Part shown: piece by piece, positions 26,027 to 35,202 of the stretch
Position numbering within the stretch: the stretch's first letter is position 1
Layout of the letters: each line of letters begins with the position of its first letter
DNA from: Hahellaceae bacterium
Lineage (GTDB): Bacteria; Pseudomonadota; Gammaproteobacteria; Pseudomonadales; Oleiphilaceae
Direction of reading: 5' to 3'
DNA: 64,000 bases
NCBI GenBank assembly: GCA_024234575.1
Contig: JACKOB010000002.1
Span: forward strand, 1,178,001 to 1,242,000
Made by a program: the position numbers and the translations under genes
Notes under the pieces: generated by a model
What the model saw: the letters and a program-made list of their open reading frames with translations, nothing else
Database searches by the model: none
Told to the model about the DNA's origin: nothing

Positions 26027-28759
26027 TTAGCGAGCAGGTGGCAGCTGATTCTGACCGTTATTCGGTTGGCCATTGCCAGGCATGCCGCCGCCGGGAAATC
26101 CGCCCGCCGTGCTCGTGCAGCTACCTAAGCCATTGCCGCTTGCTGCTAACGAACCATCCAGTTGTGCGAGCACACTGTTTACACGCTGCGTGGCAAAAGA
26201 AAGAAGCCCGGGGGTGGCGCCCACATCAGACGTGAGTGCCGTTTCAAATTCGGCGGGCGTATAAAATGCCGTGGGGTCGGTATACACAGATTCTCGAATC
26301 AGGCTGGCCAGAGAGCTGATCGTTTGCGAAAGGTTATCGGGGTGCATGCCACCGGTGATTAACGCCGCAATATACTGATGGTATGACGCACGATAAGTCT
26401 CGTTGCTCAGCAGTTTGGCAATGAGCGGGCGATCAGCTAATGCTGCAGAGGTGGGCTCATCGATAAATAGATTAACCATTTCGTTAGCACTGCAGCCCAT
26501 CGAAAACGTGCCAAACGACTCATTAAAATCCCAGGGAATCACAGAAAACTGGTTGCTGTTTTCATAGATATAGTAGTTATGAGCCAGAGCGCCCTGATAG
26601 CTGTCGAGATTGCCTAACACAGTTGAAACGGCCAGATAACGCAGCACACTTTCAGCATCCAGCACCGATGTAAGCGCTGTCGTATCGCCAGTGCCATTGT
26701 TTAACGTATCGAGAAAGTTAATTAGCGCCAGATTGTCTGTACTGTCTTCGTTGGTTTTTAGCTCAATGGCCGAGTAGCTGGCAAACTGGTCGTCTATCCA
26801 CTTCAGATCATTGCCGACTCCATTCACCACATCTGTTGCATCAGGCTTATAAAGGTCGCCATCTGCATTATCAAAATGCCTTTCGAGAAATTCACTGTCT
26901 ACCTGTTCGACCATGGTATACAAGCCATGCAACGTACCATTGATATACAGATTAACGAAAGCGGTGCGTGGTGCAGGTACTTCCAGCTCGCGCATTAAAT
27001 TGTAGGCGATGGTTTCGCGCAGGTAAGAGGGGTCTTTGAAGTTGTTGTTAAGATTAATCTTCTTTAAATTAAGTAGCTTCTGTCCATCAACGTACTCATT
27101 CATATCCACTTTAAAGCTGAAGCGTTCGCTACCACTATTGGCAACACTGCTAAGGGATGAATTACCTTTAGTGCGAATGGCAACATTCTCTAAGGTGATG
27201 CCTTGATAAGTAATACTGGCTGGATGCTCTTCTTCATCAAGGGCGTTGGTGATCATATCGTTCCAGTTTTTTTCACTTATCTCGATATAAACAGACGCTA
27301 CCGTGTCTGTCGTAAACGCCGTTGCTTCCTGGTTGGCCTCTGCTAATGTCGGGTTTAATGTGCCGGTTGACCAACTGCCGTCTGTTAATGAACCAAAGCT
27401 GAAACCTTGTGGTGCATCGCTGTCATCCCATTGCAGGTAGTCAACGGTCTCGTCATTTAACATCAGACTCACGCTGTCACTGCTGCCAAGTTTAAACGCA
27501 ACGGTGTCGCTGCCAGACGCTTCGCCGGTAGCGTAAATCACCAGGCGTTCACCTGCCTGCAATGTTCGTTCTGGCAAGCTGATGGGGTCAATGCCGCTGT
27601 CATCAACGATCTGATAGTGGTTCAACTGTAATGGAGCGTCACTGTTATTGAGTAATTCGATCCAGTCGTTACCACCGTCTGCCGCTTTGGCAACAATTTC
27701 ATTGATGACCAGCGGCCCACGCAGGGCAACAACATTGGCAGAGTTGATCGTTGGCGTTAACGAGCGCAGCCCGCCAGATCCGTCAGGAAAGTGTCCATAG
27801 CTGAAACCGTTCAACGCATCGCCTTTGTCCCATTTGATGGTATCAATCAGGTCATCACCTTTATACAAACTGACGCTATCGGATGCCCCCAGTTTAAATG
27901 CGACAGTATCGGTAAAGAGCAATGTTTCGTCGGTGGCATACACAATGAAGTGTTCGCCTGGCGCCAAGGTGACTGCCGGTAAATTATAAGTGGTTGTACT
28001 GTCTTCATCGCGCACACGATAGTCACCCAAATAAACGCTGCTATCACCGGCAGCGTAGAGCTCGATCCAATCGTATCCTGTGGTGGTGTCTTTCGCAGCA
28101 ATTTCGTTGATGACCAACGAAGGAAAAGAGCTGACGATTTTATCGGCGCTAACAGTATTAACGCTTGATGGATCGGCGGTGTCGCTGTTGCTGCTACCCA
28201 TCGTGGGAGTTAGCGTGCTTGCCGCCCCGGTGCCATCTGGCAAAAGCCCATAGCTGTAACCGATATCCGCCATACCGTCTTCCCAGCTAAGGGTTGATAC
28301 GCTAACGCCTTCTTTGGCTAGTGTGACGGCATCACTGCTACCCAGTTTGAAGAGTACATAATTGCCATCTTCTGGCGGGGTGTCGTTTTTATCAATTGCG
28401 GCGAAAACCACATAGTCGCCAGCAGAGAGCGTTTGTGATGGCAGCGCCTGAGCCACATGGCTTGGGTCATCATCTACTAAAGTGTAGTCCGACAGATTAA
28501 CGCTGCCTTCGGTGACATAAAGCTCAATCCAGTCGCTACCACCGCTGGCATCTTTCGCTACGATTTCGTTGACGACGACGGTGCCTGTGTTGGCCGTGCC
28601 AGAGGTGTTTGTCGCAGAGGCATCGCTGCTGCTTTCTCCGCCGCAGCCCGCAACCAATGCCGATACTATCGCCGCCGCCAGTAACTTTGGTCGAAATACT
28701 TCTTTTAAAGTTGCCTCTGCCGCGGTTAACCAAAACTTGCTTGTGTTGCTACTGTTCAT
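26027..28759 (-). CDS. CotH-kinase lipoprotein with three lamin-tail domains
   Basis: A 910-residue lipoprotein (lipobox LVAGC, then Ser-rich linker). Three lamin-tail domains follow at ~60-175, ~212-330 and ~348-455, each opening with a [VL]V[VI]NEI.AK motif and containing DWIEL. Residues ~475-840 form a CotH-type domain: VAIRTKGNSSL, NLKKINLNNNFKDPSYLRE, LYTMVEQVDSEFLERHF and SVIPWDFNESFG, the region with the metal-binding aspartate. CotH proteins are atypical protein kinases acting outside the cytoplasm. The C-terminus is Gly/Pro/Asn-rich. AGAGGTGAG precedes the start. The VTC-like gene follows after 94 bases. Confidence 0.92.
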   Translation of the reverse strand: MNSSNTSKFWLTAAEATLKEVFRPKLLAAAIVSALVAGCGGESSSDASATNTSGTANTGTVVVNEIVAKDASGGSDWIELYVTEGSVNLSDYTLVDDDPSHVAQALPSQTLSAGDYVVFAAIDKNDTPPEDGNYVLFKLGSSDAVTLAKEGVSVSTLSWEDGMADIGYSYGLLPDGTGAASTLTPTMGSSNSDTADPSSVNTVSADKIVSSFPSLVINEIAAKDTTTGYDWIELYAAGDSSVYLGDYRVRDEDSTTTYNLPAVTLAPGEHFIVYATDETLLFTDTVAFKLGASDSVSLYKGDDLIDTIKWDKGDALNGFSYGHFPDGSGGLRSLTPTINSANVVALRGPLVINEIVAKAADGGNDWIELLNNSDAPLQLNHYQIVDDSGIDPISLPERTLQAGERLVIYATGEASGSDTVAFKLGSSDSVSLMLNDETVDYLQWDDSDAPQGFSFGSLTDGSWSTGTLNPTLAEANQEATAFTTDTVASVYIEISEKNWNDMITNALDEEEHPASITYQGITLENVAIRTKGNSSLSSVANSGSERFSFKVDMNEYVDGQKLLNLKKINLNNNFKDPSYLRETIAYNLMRELEVPAPRTAFVNLYINGTLHGLYTMVEQVDSEFLERHFDNADGDLYKPDATDVVNGVGNDLKWIDDQFASYSAIELKTNEDSTDNLALINFLDTLNNGTGDTTALTSVLDAESVLRYLAVSTVLGNLDSYQGALAHNYYIYENSNQFSVIPWDFNESFGTFSMGCSANEMVNLFIDEPTSAALADRPLIAKLLSNETYRASYHQYIAALITGGMHPDNLSQTISSLASLIRESVYTDPTAFYTPAEFETALTSDVGATPGLLSFATQRVNSVLAQLDGSLAASGNGLGSCTSTAGGFPGGGMPGNGQPNNGQNQLPPAR

Positions 28760-28933
28760 TACTCACCTCTGCTTTTTTTAATTTGAGTAAATAGGGTAGG
28801 TAATGAATGTGGAGCAATTACGCCTGCATTGTGCAAGAAAAGTGCAAGTTCTGGTAACACCATCAGGATGTGACGAGAGTCACCTTTTTGAAAGGCGATT
28901 AATCTGCAAGTTAAAATTGTTTGAAATTTAACC

Positions 28934-28961
28934 CTTGAAAAAGTTTTTGCTGCTCCCATAT
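28934..28961 (+). promoter_or_regulatory. Sigma-32 heat-shock promoter of ibpA
   Basis: CTTGAAA (28934-28940) and TCCCATAT (28954-28961) with a 13-base spacer match the sigma-32 consensus CTTGAAA-N11-16-CCCCATnT. It precedes the small heat-shock gene by ~95 bases. The leader contains a hairpin at ~28970-28996 (GGCAG with CTGCC, inner TCTC/GAGA), perhaps part of a thermosensitive 5' region. Confidence 0.85.
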
Positions 28962-29057
28962 TAGTTAGCAGGCAGGGGTCTCTGAGAGAGTCTGCCTATT
29001 ATTGTTATCGTTATTAATTTTACTTTTATACATATGGCTTCTGAGGAGAATATGATC

Positions 29058-29549
29058 ATGACCAGAATAGATTTAAGCCCACTTTATCGCAGCACCATTG
29101 GCTTTGACCGCTTTGCATCTTTGCTGGATTCGGCATTGAATATAGAGCAGCAATCAAATGGCTTTCCACCCTATAACATTGAAGTCACCGGAGAGAATCG
29201 TTACTCCATTACTCTCGCGGTAGCAGGCTTCGAAGAAGACGAAATTGACATCCAGGTTGAACGTGGCGTGTTGGTAATTCGTGGCCGTAAAGCCAATACC
29301 GAAGAAAACCGTCAGTTTTTACATCAGGGCATCGCCTTTAGAACGTTCGAGCGTAAATTTAACCTTGCCGATCACGTTGAAGTAGTAAATGCAGAGTTAA
29401 AAAACGGTTTGTTGAACCTGAAGCTGGTAAAAGAAATACCAGAATCGGCAAAGCCCCGTAAAATTGCAATCAACAATACCGCGCCAAAGACGTCTATCGA
29501 ATATAGCGAGCAAAAATCAGCGGTAAACGATGGCATTGCCGCCGCGTAA
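29058..29549 (+). CDS. ibpA: Small heat-shock protein IbpA/Hsp20
   Basis: A 163-residue alpha-crystallin-type chaperone that holds aggregating proteins for refolding by DnaK/ClpB. The N-terminus IDLSPLYRSTIGFDRFASLL matches IbpA/IbpB, and the crystallin domain spans ~35-125 (NIEVTGENRYSITLAVAGF, then NLADHVEVVNAELKNGLLNL). GAGGAG is nine bases upstream of the ATG at 29058, better spacing than to the ATG at 29052; the frame also opens at 29034. The sigma-32 promoter upstream explains heat induction. The C-terminal tail is ~20 residues longer than in E. coli IbpA. Confidence 0.95.
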   Translation: MTRIDLSPLYRSTIGFDRFASLLDSALNIEQQSNGFPPYNIEVTGENRYSITLAVAGFEEDEIDIQVERGVLVIRGRKANTEENRQFLHQGIAFRTFERKFNLADHVEVVNAELKNGLLNLKLVKEIPESAKPRKIAINNTAPKTSIEYSEQKSAVNDGIAAA

Positions 29550-29569
29550 GAAAACTAAATCACTCCGCA

Positions 29570-29599
29570 TTACGGCTACTGTTAGTTGAGTAGCCGTAA
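29570..29599 (+). terminator. Hairpin after ibpA
   Basis: A perfect 11-bp stem (TTACGGCTACT, 29570-29580, with AGTAGCCGTAA, 29589-29599) and 8-base loop lie 21 bases after the ibpA stop. No T-run follows, so it is a weak terminator or a stabilising 3' end. Confidence 0.55.
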
Positions 29600-29621
29600 G
29601 ATAATATTTGTGAATTAATAC

Positions 29622-29700
29622 AGAGCACCAGATTTGGAACGATAGAAGGTCTTGTTGGTTGTATAACAAGATTGAATGTCGTCTGACTCTGGTGTTTTTT
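29622..29700 (+). other. Structured element with poly-T end (possible small RNA or terminator)
   Basis: CACCAGA (29626-29632) can pair with TCTGGTG (29688-29694), enclosing an inner hairpin CTTGTT/AACAAG (29651-29656 with 29665-29670), and a run of six T follows at 29695. The gene-free stretch holds no coding frame. It could be a second terminator for ibpA or the 3' end of an independent small RNA. Confidence 0.35.
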
Positions 29701-29778
29701 GTTGTCTCGATTGTAGCGTTTTTTAAAAAATGTAGGAAAAGCAGAGCGTCTTCCGACGATATCGAAAAATTAGGTTAG

Positions 29779-30567
29779 CTATTTACCTTTAGCCCCAAAT
29801 CTCAATCTGTGCGTTGCCAACAGCCATTTTACCCGGCCTAGTGCATTGAGTATTCTCTCTGCGATGGCGTCATCGCTGTTATCTCGGCCCAGTAACGGAG
29901 CGGTGTGGGCCGCGCAGAGATTCTCGGCATCTTGCCAGCGTTCTACAATATCGGTTGTCCAGGACTCAAAGTCGTCGGCGGCGCTGGCGCGTTTCTCTAA
30001 TGCCACGGCAAGGGTCGGATGAAAATTTAGAACATCGCTCATGCCGATTAGATTGAGCACACCTGGCAACTTAGAAAACATTAGCGTGTCATCCACATGA
30101 ATCGTTTTTGAGGCGCGGTGATAAACCAATACCGATGAAAAGTGGATGTTTTCATTTTTTGAAATAAAGTCGACACCTTTAGGCACTGAAAATTCAAAAT
30201 CTTCGGCGAACAATGTTTGAATCTCTGGCGATTCGGTATGCTTTGGCTGCCATGGCAATGCGGGCGCTCTAGCGACATGTCGTGCTGTGCCATAGAGCAG
30301 GGCGTGCGGGTAACGCTCGTGCATCTGACTTACGTAAACGGTATGAAATGGATGCAGGTTTAGAATAGCCTTAATGTCTTTGCCTCCGTTTGTCAGAGCA
30401 TCAATCTGCGCCGCGACTTCGGTGGATAAGCCGCAGGTATCAAGCAAAACAAACTCGCCATTTTGTCGTTTTACCAATGACGCTTGCGTACCGATATCCA
30501 CCACGCCACCAATCTTGAACGAGCCTCGGATATTCCAAAAGTTGTCACTTACCTTAATAATTTCCAT
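29779..30567 (-). CDS. Metallo-beta-lactamase-like protein with atypical metal site
   Basis: A ~262-residue protein. DNFWNIRGSFKIGGVVDIGTQ followed by FVLLDTCGLSTEVAAQIDAL and DIKAILNLHPFHTVYVSQ follows the strand order of a metallo-beta-lactamase fold, but the usual HxHxDH is replaced by HPFHT, and later ligands are limited to VYHRASKTIHVDD. It may bind metal differently or be non-hydrolytic. I use the ATG at 30567; a TTG at 30588 in frame is possible. The 5' end faces the divergent hybrid kinase gene. Function unknown. Confidence 0.7.
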   Translation of the reverse strand: MEIIKVSDNFWNIRGSFKIGGVVDIGTQASLVKRQNGEFVLLDTCGLSTEVAAQIDALTNGGKDIKAILNLHPFHTVYVSQMHERYPHALLYGTARHVARAPALPWQPKHTESPEIQTLFAEDFEFSVPKGVDFISKNENIHFSSVLVYHRASKTIHVDDTLMFSKLPGVLNLIGMSDVLNFHPTLAVALEKRASAADDFESWTTDIVERWQDAENLCAAHTAPLLGRDNSDDAIAERILNALGRVKWLLATHRLRFGAKGK

Positions 30568-30696
30568 GTTCTGGGTTTCCCTTGCCAAAATAGCCGCTCT
30601 TAATAATTAGTTCGTCCTGTGCGTGCAAACACGCATCTTCCGACGATAATGAGGTATTCTTTTTCGAAATAAAAATAAAATTTGGGTTTCTTTTTC

Positions 30697-33600
30697 ATGC
30701 GGTCAAGATTTTACATATTCGGCTTGATGCTTTTTGCTTTCAGCCTAAATGCCTTCGCTGCGTCATTGGTGATTGATCTGCGCCAGCAGGATTGGTCTCC
30801 CGGGCAAGTTCATGCCATTGAGGGTAATTGGGACTTCTACTGGATGCAGCTGATTGCGCCGCAAGATACCGCCGCATTCTCGCAGCCGGCGGTGCCTTTT
30901 CCGGTGCCGGGTGCCTGGAATTCACCGCCCGATGGCGTGCCGGAGTTTCCCGGAATGGGCTATGCCACCTATCGCGTAACGTTGCTTGTGCCGGAGGATA
31001 AAACTGAATTAACGCTGGCGATCCCTGATATGGCCAGTGCATATCAACTTTGGAGCAATGGCAGGCTTGTTGCGGCTAATGGCTCTGTTGGTACCAGTAA
31101 ACATACCGAAACCCCCGGTTATCAGCCCCGTGTCGCCAGCGTCAGGGCGCAAAATGGCGAGTTAACACTGGTGTTGCAAACATCCAACTATCACTATCAG
31201 TGGGGCGGCGTTTGGTATCCCCTTCAAATCACTGATGCAGAGGGCGCTTACGCGCTGCGAGAAAAGCCCATTATGCAGGCGATGTTGTCTGGCACGGTGC
31301 TGATTGCCGCCAGCTTGTTCAGCTTATTAATGTTTGCCAGCCGCCCAAAAGAAAAGGTGTTTCTATTCTTCGGGCTATTGTGTCTATCGATGGGGTTGCG
31401 CCGGTTATTAATTGACGAGCGGATTATTTATTTTTATCTGGGTGATTATTGGGCGACCCTTCAGGCGATTGAGAATATTTGTACTTATCTATCGTTCCCG
31501 CTGTTTATTGCCTATTTTTCTTACCGGTTTCCGGTGCCTTTAAGTGCGTTGGCGGTGCGCATCAGTGGGTTCGTTGCGATACCTTTTTGTGTGCTGGCTC
31601 TAACCACTGATGTCAGTTTTTATACTCGGCTAAATGTGCCGTTTCAGCTGATTATATTGGCCGCCGTGCCTTATATCATCTGGACTTATTCGAAAGTGTT
31701 AGCTTCCGGAAGGCGTGGCGCCGGGATATTCGGCCTGGGGCTGGCGGTGTTCAGTTTGACGGTGATCAACGATATTTTAGCCTATAGCTATGTAATCCAT
31801 ACGCCAAATGTTGCACACCTGGGTATCCTGGCTTTCGTGATTTTTCAAAGTACGGATTTGGCCCGTAGTTATTTTCGCAACTTCAATACCATAGAGCGAA
31901 TGTCGAAGTCGTTACGTCAGCAGAATGCAGAGCTACTAAAACTGGATGCATTTAAAGATGAGTTTTTAGCAACAACATCCCATGAGTTACGTACACCGTT
32001 ACATGGTATTGCCGGATTGGCTAGCCATCTTCTTGCAGATGATCAGTTAAATTTAAACCGCGAACAGCATCATAAACTGGATTTGATTGCGTCGACAACG
32101 CGTCGATTGGGCTCGCTGGTGAATGATATTCTGGATTTCTCTGGTATCAAGCATGGCAATCTCTCACTACGGAAGCAATCTGTTGATTTATCGGCAGTGA
32201 GTGACAATGTTATTAGCACCCTCAAGCCTTTGTTGGCGGGCAGAGATATCTGTCTATCGGCAAATATTGATGAGCCTGCGAGGCATGTCTGGGCAGATGA
32301 AAATCGTCTACAGCAGATTTTGTTTAATATCCTGGGCAACTCTGTCAAATTTACTGAGGAAGGATTTATTCAGTTGCATGCAAGCCGCCGAGATGAGTTT
32401 GTTAACATCGAAATCAGTGACACCGGAATGGGGATTGGGCAAAGCAAAAGGGATACTTTATTCGAGCCTTTCAAGGTGGAAGCCAGCGATGATCAGCCAT
32501 ATTCCGGCAATGGGCTGGGCTTGTCGATTAGTCGCCAGCTTGTGCGTCAACATGGGGGAGATCTCCAGATCGTTAGTCGTGAAGGCTACGGTACCACGGT
32601 GAGTTTTACTTTGCCTGTTGCTGCAGCGTTAGAGGTCGAGCCAGCGCCCATTAAGGCATCATTGCCTGTGGCGATGGAGTCAAGTACCGGCCCTCTGGTA
32701 GCAACCACATCTTTGCAGGGCATTGAGAATGCCCATACCGCACCCGCCAGTGCAGGTGAGGCAATGATATTTGTGGTGGATGATGATGAAGTTAATCGGG
32801 AGTTGGTGCGCTCGCAGTTGAGTAAGGCGGGTTACCAGGTTGAAAGCTTTGTGGGCGGCGCACCACTGCTATCAAGATTGCAGGATCTATCATCAGTAAA
32901 GCGCCACTCACAGGCACAAGGCAGGTGGCCTGATCTTATCCTGCTGGATTTGATGATGCCGAACATCAGTGGCCTGTCGGCTTGTGAACAAATCCGGCAA
33001 CAGCATGACAGTTACCAGTTGCCGATTATGATGCTGACTGCCCGCTACCAGGTTGCCGATATTGTCGCTTGCCTGAATGCCGGTGCGAATGATTACCTGA
33101 TCAAGCCCTATCACGAGAAAGAACTGTTGGCGCGGGTTTATAGCCAGCTAAATGCTCGCAAGTTCTGGCTGGCGAGTGAAGAAAACCAGCAGCTGAAGCA
33201 AGAAATTGAGCACCGCCAGCAATTGCAGCAAGACTTATCTATTGCCAATGGCCGATTGTTGCAGGCGCTGGATATCACCGAAGAACAAATCATGCTACTC
33301 ACCGAAGAGGGTGAGGTCATTTACGCCAACCAGGCGATTTTATCCCTGATGAAAACTAGCTCCCCGGCCGTCATCGGTAAGCAGTTTGAAACGCTGGTTG
33401 ATGAGCAAACGCGCACTGAATTAACTCAGCGCTTGGATGGTACCCCGGAAGAGGTGTCTTTCATCGTTAACGACGCGACCCTTGGCGGTAAGGTGCAGTT
33501 ATCTGTGCGCTACTTCGAAGAAAAAGGCGAGGGTTACTACGCTGTGATCGTCTCGCCTTTGCAGACCCATGTATCGGCAGAGAAAGACCCGGCAGCCTTA

Positions 33601-34065
33601 TCGAGGCAACTCATTGACGATTTAACACAAGAGATAGCCGCCAGCCGCCATAAGTTTGAGCAGATTGAACAGGCGTTAAAGCAGGTCACCACGCTGCGTA
33701 TAGAGCAGGGGACATCTCCGGCAAACGCCGAAGCAGACTCTCACCCTCAAGGGCATGTTCAGAATCAGCGGGAGTTGCTGGTGAAACTCTTGCGGGAAAC
33801 ACTCGGGCTTTGGGAGCGGTATACGCATCGCACTAAGGCTGATCTTGCCGAAGAAAGCCGCTGCTGGCGGGTTTATATCGATGGCACCACCGCCAAGACC
33901 CGCACCCTCGATCGCTACCTAAGCGAGCGCACGTTGCCAGAAAAGCCCCGCTGGCGTCTGGGCATTCGTACGGCCAAATACGTTATCGACCACTGTGCCT
34001 TAAGCACCGATGATTATCAGGTTCTGTCGGATATGATTGATGCCTTGGATAAGGCGTATTCTTAG
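30697..34065 (+). CDS. Hybrid sensor kinase with 7TMR-DISM input, receiver and PAS
   Basis: A 1122-residue hybrid kinase. Signal peptide (~1-22), a periplasmic jelly-roll sensor of the type fused to 7TMR-DISM (~25-185; GNWDFYWMQLI, TYRVTLLVPED), then seven membrane helices (~200-400). HisKA carries His429 in TTSHELRTPLHGIAG; HATPase boxes are QQILFNILGNSVKF and GNGLGLSISRQLV. A receiver follows with Asp751 in LILLDLMMPN, a coiled coil, a PAS-like domain (~865-960), and a ~100-residue C-terminal module (WRVYIDGTTAKTRTLDRYL) that I do not recognise. The jelly-roll may bind a carbohydrate. It is monocistronic; the ATG is preferred to a TTG five codons upstream. Confidence 0.92.
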   Translation: MRSRFYIFGLMLFAFSLNAFAASLVIDLRQQDWSPGQVHAIEGNWDFYWMQLIAPQDTAAFSQPAVPFPVPGAWNSPPDGVPEFPGMGYATYRVTLLVPEDKTELTLAIPDMASAYQLWSNGRLVAANGSVGTSKHTETPGYQPRVASVRAQNGELTLVLQTSNYHYQWGGVWYPLQITDAEGAYALREKPIMQAMLSGTVLIAASLFSLLMFASRPKEKVFLFFGLLCLSMGLRRLLIDERIIYFYLGDYWATLQAIENICTYLSFPLFIAYFSYRFPVPLSALAVRISGFVAIPFCVLALTTDVSFYTRLNVPFQLIILAAVPYIIWTYSKVLASGRRGAGIFGLGLAVFSLTVINDILAYSYVIHTPNVAHLGILAFVIFQSTDLARSYFRNFNTIERMSKSLRQQNAELLKLDAFKDEFLATTSHELRTPLHGIAGLASHLLADDQLNLNREQHHKLDLIASTTRRLGSLVNDILDFSGIKHGNLSLRKQSVDLSAVSDNVISTLKPLLAGRDICLSANIDEPARHVWADENRLQQILFNILGNSVKFTEEGFIQLHASRRDEFVNIEISDTGMGIGQSKRDTLFEPFKVEASDDQPYSGNGLGLSISRQLVRQHGGDLQIVSREGYGTTVSFTLPVAAALEVEPAPIKASLPVAMESSTGPLVATTSLQGIENAHTAPASAGEAMIFVVDDDEVNRELVRSQLSKAGYQVESFVGGAPLLSRLQDLSSVKRHSQAQGRWPDLILLDLMMPNISGLSACEQIRQQHDSYQLPIMMLTARYQVADIVACLNAGANDYLIKPYHEKELLARVYSQLNARKFWLASEENQQLKQEIEHRQQLQQDLSIANGRLLQALDITEEQIMLLTEEGEVIYANQAILSLMKTSSPAVIGKQFETLVDEQTRTELTQRLDGTPEEVSFIVNDATLGGKVQLSVRYFEEKGEGYYAVIVSPLQTHVSAEKDPAALSRQLIDDLTQEIAASRHKFEQIEQALKQVTTLRIEQGTSPANAEADSHPQGHVQNQRELLVKLLRETLGLWERYTHRTKADLAEESRCWRVYIDGTTAKTRTLDRYLSERTLPEKPRWRLGIRTAKYVIDHCALSTDDYQVLSDMIDALDKAYS

Positions 34066-34300
34066 TTGTGGATGTATAAACGGTAGTTTGGTGCGCATAG
34101 CACCCTATGAAATAAATGGCCGCTGAATGAAATAGATAGTCGCGATAGCCTATCGGGCGCCCCAAAACAGGGAGCACTTGAAACCAAATCGGGCACTATG
34201 CACTGATATCTGACGGCACTCGATTATTTGTTGGTACAAACAACCCCTGCATGGCTGATATACGGTCATTTTTCTTCGTAGTTGGTGTATCTGTTTATAG

Positions 34301-34316
34301 TGGCATACCGCTTGCA
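34301..34316 (+). promoter_or_regulatory. Sigma-54 promoter upstream of cynS
   Basis: TGGCATACCGCTTGCA matches the -24/-12 consensus TGGCAC-N5-TTGCA with one mismatch; the predicted start is ~34327, ~75 bases before the cyanase ATG. The gene-free stretch 34066-34400 otherwise holds only an inverted repeat GGTGC-N5-GCACC (34091-34105), probably the end of the kinase transcript. No clear NtrC site was recognised. Confidence 0.75.
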
Positions 34317-34400
34317 AAAGCCTTAAGACGTTAATAGCCGTTGCTTAACTACGGCATCTTTTTAGCACTTGAGACTGCACTGCAAAACGGGAGCATTAGC

Positions 34401-34841
34401 ATGAAAAAAGAAGAAGTGATAGAAGCCGTTGTTTTGGCAAAGAAATCAAAGGGGCTGACCTGGGAAGGTATCGCCGGTGAGCTTGGCATGGGCACCGTAT
34501 GGGTGACTTCGGCCTGCTTGGGGATGAACAGCATGACTGAAGAGGTGGCCGATAAAGTCTGCAAGATACTTGATTTACCTGCCGCTGCTAAGCCTGCGCT
34601 GATGGAATACCCGACCAAAACCTGGGAAAAATCCGTGCCTCAAGACCCTCTGATTTATCGCCTTTACGAAATTGTAGGTGTTTACGGCGATACTCTGAAA
34701 GAGGTGATTCAGGAAAAGTTTGGTGACGGCATTATGAGCGCCATTGATTTCAGCATGGATGTTGAAAAAGAAGAAAACCCGAAGGGAGACCGTGTTGTGA
34801 TCACCATGAACGGGAAGTTCTTGCCTTATAAAGCCTGGTAA
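34401..34841 (+). CDS. cynS: Cyanate hydratase (cyanase)
   Basis: Cyanase converts cyanate and bicarbonate to ammonia and carbon dioxide, supplying nitrogen and removing cyanate. The protein is 146 residues from the ATG at 34401 (GGGAG upstream); the frame opens at 34341 but that part is not family-like. Catalytic Arg87, Glu90 and Ser113 (YRLYEIVGVYGDTLKEV and GDGIMSAIDF) have the same spacing as Arg96/Glu99/Ser122 in E. coli. The N-terminal helical domain is HTH-like (LTWEGIAGELGMGTVWV). A sigma-54 promoter upstream indicates nitrogen-limitation control; neither cynT nor cynX is adjacent. Confidence 0.97.
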   Translation: MKKEEVIEAVVLAKKSKGLTWEGIAGELGMGTVWVTSACLGMNSMTEEVADKVCKILDLPAAAKPALMEYPTKTWEKSVPQDPLIYRLYEIVGVYGDTLKEVIQEKFGDGIMSAIDFSMDVEKEENPKGDRVVITMNGKFLPYKAW

Positions 34842-34923
34842 TGAGAATTTTTGGAGACTGTCGCCAATTTTGAGTCACTGCCTATCACAAAGTACTCTAT
34901 TGAGAGCAAAGGATAGGCAGAGG

Positions 34924-35199
34924 CTAATGTTCGGGGATTTGAAGTAGCCTTTCACTACGCCAAACTCTGATAATTTTTATTGCTGCACTCTCCCTAAAAT
35001 ACACAATACGAAAAGGAGAGTGGATTAACTCTCTAATTGATTGATCTTTAAACTCTGGGACTACACGGCCTATATCTGGGTAGTCTGAGAGCTTCTCCAC
35101 TTGCTGGACAATGGCGGCAACAAAGTTTTCATCAATTTGAGGTACAACCTGCTCAAAATAGTAATCTTCGATGGCAGAATTTGAAAAGAATATCTTCAC
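34924..35199 (-). CDS. ParE/RelE-superfamily toxin
   Basis: A 91-residue RelE/ParE-fold toxin: MKIFFSNSAIEDYYFEQVVP, KLSDYPDIGRVVPEF, RELIHSPFRIVYFRES and IIRVWRSERLLQ follow the strand-helix order of ParE. It may inhibit gyrase or cleave mRNA; sequence does not settle which. It follows its antitoxin after 3 bases and is convergent with cynS. Confidence 0.9.
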   Translation of the reverse strand: MKIFFSNSAIEDYYFEQVVPQIDENFVAAIVQQVEKLSDYPDIGRVVPEFKDQSIRELIHSPFRIVYFRESAAIKIIRVWRSERLLQIPEH

Positions 35200-35202
35200 G
35201 AG

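Noticed and set aside
34341..34400. Twenty extra N-terminal residues on cyanase
   Set aside because: The ATG at 34401 has GGGAG and gives the standard cyanase N-terminus.
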